From: Verrucomicrobiia bacterium
Lineage (GTDB): Bacteria > Verrucomicrobiota > Verrucomicrobiia > Verrucomicrobiales > DEV007
DNA length: 64,000 nucleotides
Assembly (NCBI GenBank): GCA_020439995.1
Contig: JAGROY010000140.1
Coordinates: 1-64,000 of the forward strand
Reading direction: 5' to 3'
The notes below the pieces were generated by a model. It searched no databases. It had not been told where the DNA came from and worked only from the letters and a program-made list of their open reading frames with translations. Both the position numbers and the translations under genes were made by a program. Shown piece by piece: positions 61,143 to 64,000 of this stretch (position 1 is the first letter of the stretch; every line of letters begins with the position of its first letter).

Positions 61143-64000
61143 TCAGTCGGTTTCCGACAGAGGGAAACAGATGCTCTTGCTCCAGTTCTCAATTTCTTCG
61201 TTATCATCCGTATTGAGGAGGCAGGCCTGCACGAGAGGACTTTCGCTGCTTACTTCGATGCGGCACCCGACTCCGGTAAACACGCGATTGAATGTGAACT
61301 CGGGTGGATTGCCGGCATCGTAGGACATGGATACTCGATCACTGAAGAAGCTGAGAGGCGCCGGATTTTCCACGCCCAGGCGACCGGACAGTGAACCCGA
61401 GATCCCGTCTTCGTTGCTTACATCGAAGGCGAATTTCATTGCCCCAAGATAGAGTTCATTGCGTGCCCGCAGTTTCACCGTGGAGGAGGAAGTCGTGCGC
61501 GTCCATTCGAAGTAGTTGTCCTCATCTTTCGATCGTGAAGCGAAACCGAACCCTTCAAAGTTGAACGAAGGAATGGCGGTTCTGAAGGCGAAGTTGGCAG
61601 TGCTCAGAGGATCAGGGTTCACGCCGATGGTATTGCTCGGCCACCTCACCGGACTGGAGCTGCTGTTGATGAAGACAGCGGGGAAATCCACTTCGAGCAG
61701 TGCCTGGAATGGATTCATGGTCAGCGTCGCGCGCTCGTTGTTGCCAGTGGTCGACTGCGGCCGGATCGTCACCGGACCAGCGGTGATGCCTGCGGATGGC
61801 AGGTCTGCATTGAAGTTGAACGTCCCCGTCGAATCGATCACCGCATCCGAAATGACATCCTGTGAGGCATCGCCATTGCGGAAGAATTCAAGGTGAAGAT
61901 TGTCAGCAGCGAGACCGAAAGTTGTTCCGTTGAAACTCGGCTGAATCGCCGTGTCCTGCCCGCCGTGGATGCGCACCAGCAGCAGATCTGCGAGCTGAGT
62001 CCGTGTCTGGAAATCATCGAGCGCGCCAAGCGTTGCCAGCCGTGGATCGAAGACAAATTCGAATGGCCGGTTGATGATCCACTGGCTGGGATTCGTCGGG
62101 TTGGCCAATGCGCGCACTGAGCCATCGACGCTGAGAAGAAGGTTCGTTTCGTTACCGATCGCCACGTTCAAACTGACCTCACCGGGCCCAAGCGCAAGGA
62201 CACCGGGAGCAAGCGATAGCTCGTCCAGCGTGGCGAAGCGGAACCCGGCAGTCCGCTTGGATTCGTTGAGATCTACCGCAATGTCGAGCTGGCTGGGTGG
62301 CAATGCTGACCGGTCGAGCACCTGCACTCCCGGAGTCAATGCCGACAGAGAGAATAGTCCGGCCGAATCAATATCGAAGCTCCAGGATCCTGGAGTAATC
62401 TCTAGCATCTCTTTGCTGCGGAAGGGAGGCAGGATCGGTGCCTGGTTTGGAGCAAGCACGCGCACGGTCGAGCTAGTCAGGCTGCCGTAAGCACGGTCGA
62501 GGCTGAGGAAGAGTGAGCCTTCCACTGCAAAGTCGGAGCCACTCGCATCCCCCATCCAAGGTGTGGTCAACTTCGCCTCGGTGATGCGCACCCACGGGCC
62601 AAAGGAAACGTCCGGAGGAATCTCGAACCGGCACGGATTCGCCACGATGATACTGGGATCAGCGACCGTCGGACCCGCAACCGGGCTGGTCGCGAATTCC
62701 GCGACAAATGCGCTGGCGCTATCGCCTGCCGTAAACTGGATGATGTTGCTGTCGCCGGGACGCCAGCGCTGGAATTCCCAGTGCATCCCGTTCTTGTCCA
62801 ATGATTGTACCGATGTTAGATCCACTGCCTGCCCGCGCGGCAACTGCGAACGAACATTTGTGGGAGCACCCTCCACTACGGTGAAAGCAGTCGCTTCTTC
62901 GAAAATTTCGAATGCACCCGAGTAGCTCGATGTATCTGGATACTCGATCAGGAACTGCATGCCTGGCGGTTCACTGCGCACGACAACCACTTCAGGTTCG
63001 GCTACCACTTCCACCACGATCTCGACCGTTGCCACACCATTGCGCGCATCTGACGTAACTTCTACCAGCGCGCGATAGATGCCAGGTTCGGCAGCTGTGA
63101 ATTCGACATCCACGATCGATCGATCGCCCACCGATAGGGTCTGTTCACCATCCAGGCGTGTGCTCCAGAGCGATCCATCATCGGGATGGCGCACCTCGAT
63201 GCTGTGAATGCTTGCATCGGTCTGGCCGATATTCGTGATTTCGAACGGCACCCGAACGGCATCAATGACACCACCCGTATCGATTGTTGCCGGCATCTTC
63301 AGATAACCCAGAGGCGAGAACCGCGGCTGCCGAAAGTCTGCGCGCGCGATGTTGTTCAGTCTATCAATTGCCTTATCGCTGGAAGTGAATGTCAAGTTTG
63401 CCCCGACTGCGCCGCTGTTGTTCCTCTCGACAGTAACGGTGAACGTCTGGGAGTCCCCGGGGAGCACAGTTTGATCATCCTTCGGATCCACCGCGAACTC
63501 CGAGTTGTCGGAGCCGATGCCAACCTGGCCCGAATCAATGCCCTCGTTGGAAACGATCACTTCACCCACGAGGCGCTCACCGACACCGATATTGCCGAAG
63601 TCGAGGCTCTCGTCGCTGTTCACGACCAGAATCGGTCCGCTGACAGGATCATTGAGACGATGGAAAACGTCACCGCTGCGAGATACCGCCCAGACCTCAT
63701 CGCCCGGAGAAGTGGTTCCCTGGCCGACGACCGTAACGCCGCGCAGATCCGACGATGTGAGCGCGTCTTCCGCGGTCCAGTTGCTTCCGGTGGCATCCCC
63801 TCGCAGCACAGTGCCATCGTCGCCAACCGCAAAGAAGCGATCCGGCTCACCTCTCACCACATCATGCAGGTCGCTGGTGTTTCTCGAATCACGCACCTGC
63901 CACGAGACGCCACGGTCTACCGAGCGCAAGATGGTTCCGTTGTCGCCGACAATGATGTAGTTAGACGTGCTCTCTGGATTCGCTGCGATCCCGCGAAGAG
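61143..64000 (-). CDS. Very large secreted protein with BNR/Ycf48-like and anchor modules (5' truncated)
   Basis: The frame is open to the right edge, so the N-terminus is outside the window; at least 950 residues are visible. The upstream end has Ycf48/BNR-type repeat text (IIVGDNGTILRSVDRGVSW, FAVGDDGTVLRG), suggesting a beta-propeller. A choice-of-anchor/HYDIN-like domain follows (LDFGNIGVGERLVGEVIVSN). The rest is beta-rich, with further Ig-like segments (IYRALVEVTSDARNGVATVE) and a C-terminal region ending in PLSETD. No enzyme motif is seen. It is likely a surface or extracellular protein. Confidence 0.75.
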   Translation of the reverse strand, partial: LRGIAANPESTSNYIIVGDNGTILRSVDRGVSWQVRDSRNTSDLHDVVRGEPDRFFAVGDDGTVLRGDATGSNWTAEDALTSSDLRGVTVVGQGTTSPGDEVWAVSRSGDVFHRLNDPVSGPILVVNSDESLDFGNIGVGERLVGEVIVSNEGIDSGQVGIGSDNSEFAVDPKDDQTVLPGDSQTFTVTVERNNSGAVGANLTFTSSDKAIDRLNNIARADFRQPRFSPLGYLKMPATIDTGGVIDAVRVPFEITNIGQTDASIHSIEVRHPDDGSLWSTRLDGEQTLSVGDRSIVDVEFTAAEPGIYRALVEVTSDARNGVATVEIVVEVVAEPEVVVVRSEPPGMQFLIEYPDTSSYSGAFEIFEEATAFTVVEGAPTNVRSQLPRGQAVDLTSVQSLDKNGMHWEFQRWRPGDSNIIQFTAGDSASAFVAEFATSPVAGPTVADPSIIVANPCRFEIPPDVSFGPWVRITEAKLTTPWMGDASGSDFAVEGSLFLSLDRAYGSLTSSTVRVLAPNQAPILPPFRSKEMLEITPGSWSFDIDSAGLFSLSALTPGVQVLDRSALPPSQLDIAVDLNESKRTAGFRFATLDELSLAPGVLALGPGEVSLNVAIGNETNLLLSVDGSVRALANPTNPSQWIINRPFEFVFDPRLATLGALDDFQTRTQLADLLLVRIHGGQDTAIQPSFNGTTFGLAADNLHLEFFRNGDASQDVISDAVIDSTGTFNFNADLPSAGITAGPVTIRPQSTTGNNERATLTMNPFQALLEVDFPAVFINSSSSPVRWPSNTIGVNPDPLSTANFAFRTAIPSFNFEGFGFASRSKDEDNYFEWTRTTSSSTVKLRARNELYLGAMKFAFDVSNEDGISGSLSGRLGVENPAPLSFFSDRVSMSYDAGNPPEFTFNRVFTGVGCRIEVSSESPLVQACLLNTDDNEEIENWSKSICFPLSETD

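Overview
The window looks like chromosomal DNA of a member of the Verrucomicrobiota (PVC superphylum). This is an inference from gene content: two DUF1549/DUF1553-DUF1501 pairs, a sulfatase, secreted proteins with LamG-like, galactose-binding-like and choice-of-anchor modules, a planctomycete/verrucomicrobia-type ECF sigma factor, and a Lys/Ala-rich histone H1-like protein. Genes are dense, lie on both strands, and often overlap by 4 nt (ATGA).

Layout. 1-6.4 kb: tail of a LamG-like protein, gluQ, a 52-codon ORF coupled to pgeF, ymdB, a membrane protein, a sulfatase (minus) and a UbiA-type prenyltransferase. 6.5-16.3 kb: an RND adaptor/permease pair, a kinase-VOC-glycosyltransferase run, and an LpxL-like acyltransferase. 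16.5-19.4 kb: ispH, a 1-kb gap without a recognisable gene, the histone H1-like gene and tRNA-Val(GAC). 19.6-20.9 kb: decayed defence genes (hsdS and hsdR pieces around a PtuB-like HNH gene). 21-30.5 kb: CAP-domain protein, methyltransferase, a 1.2-kb-residue-class secreted protein, an integrase scrap, a DsbD-family gene with an in-frame UGA, and a CDGSH protein. 30.6-36.4 kb: dynamin-like GTPase, a minus-strand trio (sterol desaturase-like, lipoprotein, HTTM) whose genes overlap by 4 nt, and a YiiX-like lipoprotein. 36.5-51.8 kb: purple-acid-phosphatase-like protein, small envelope proteins, an AraC regulator divergent from a cytochrome/DUF1501 pair, a broken PIN toxin, a second DUF1501 pair in the opposite direction, and a DUF3445 protein. 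51.9-56.3 kb: GH17-like protein and a BlaI/M56 sensor pair. 56.4-61.1 kb: FMN reductase, DoxX and pirin opposite a LysR gene, separated by an inserted segment. 61.1 kb to the end: the 3' part of a very large secreted protein.

Most notable observations. (1) The DsbD-family gene at 27861-30188 reads through one UGA placed exactly at the first cysteine of the thioredoxin CxxC motif (UxxC). A small hairpin with a bulged U and a GU-containing loop follows the UGA, as expected for a bacterial SECIS. This suggests a selenoprotein. (2) A defence graveyard beside tRNA-Val. (3) A 70-bp duplication of the lysR promoter and start region flanks an insert that carries a roughly 530-bp inverted-repeat element. 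(4) Twin palindromes 53 bp apart bracket the blaI promoter, ahead of an M56 sensor fused to TonB-like and ExbD-like modules.
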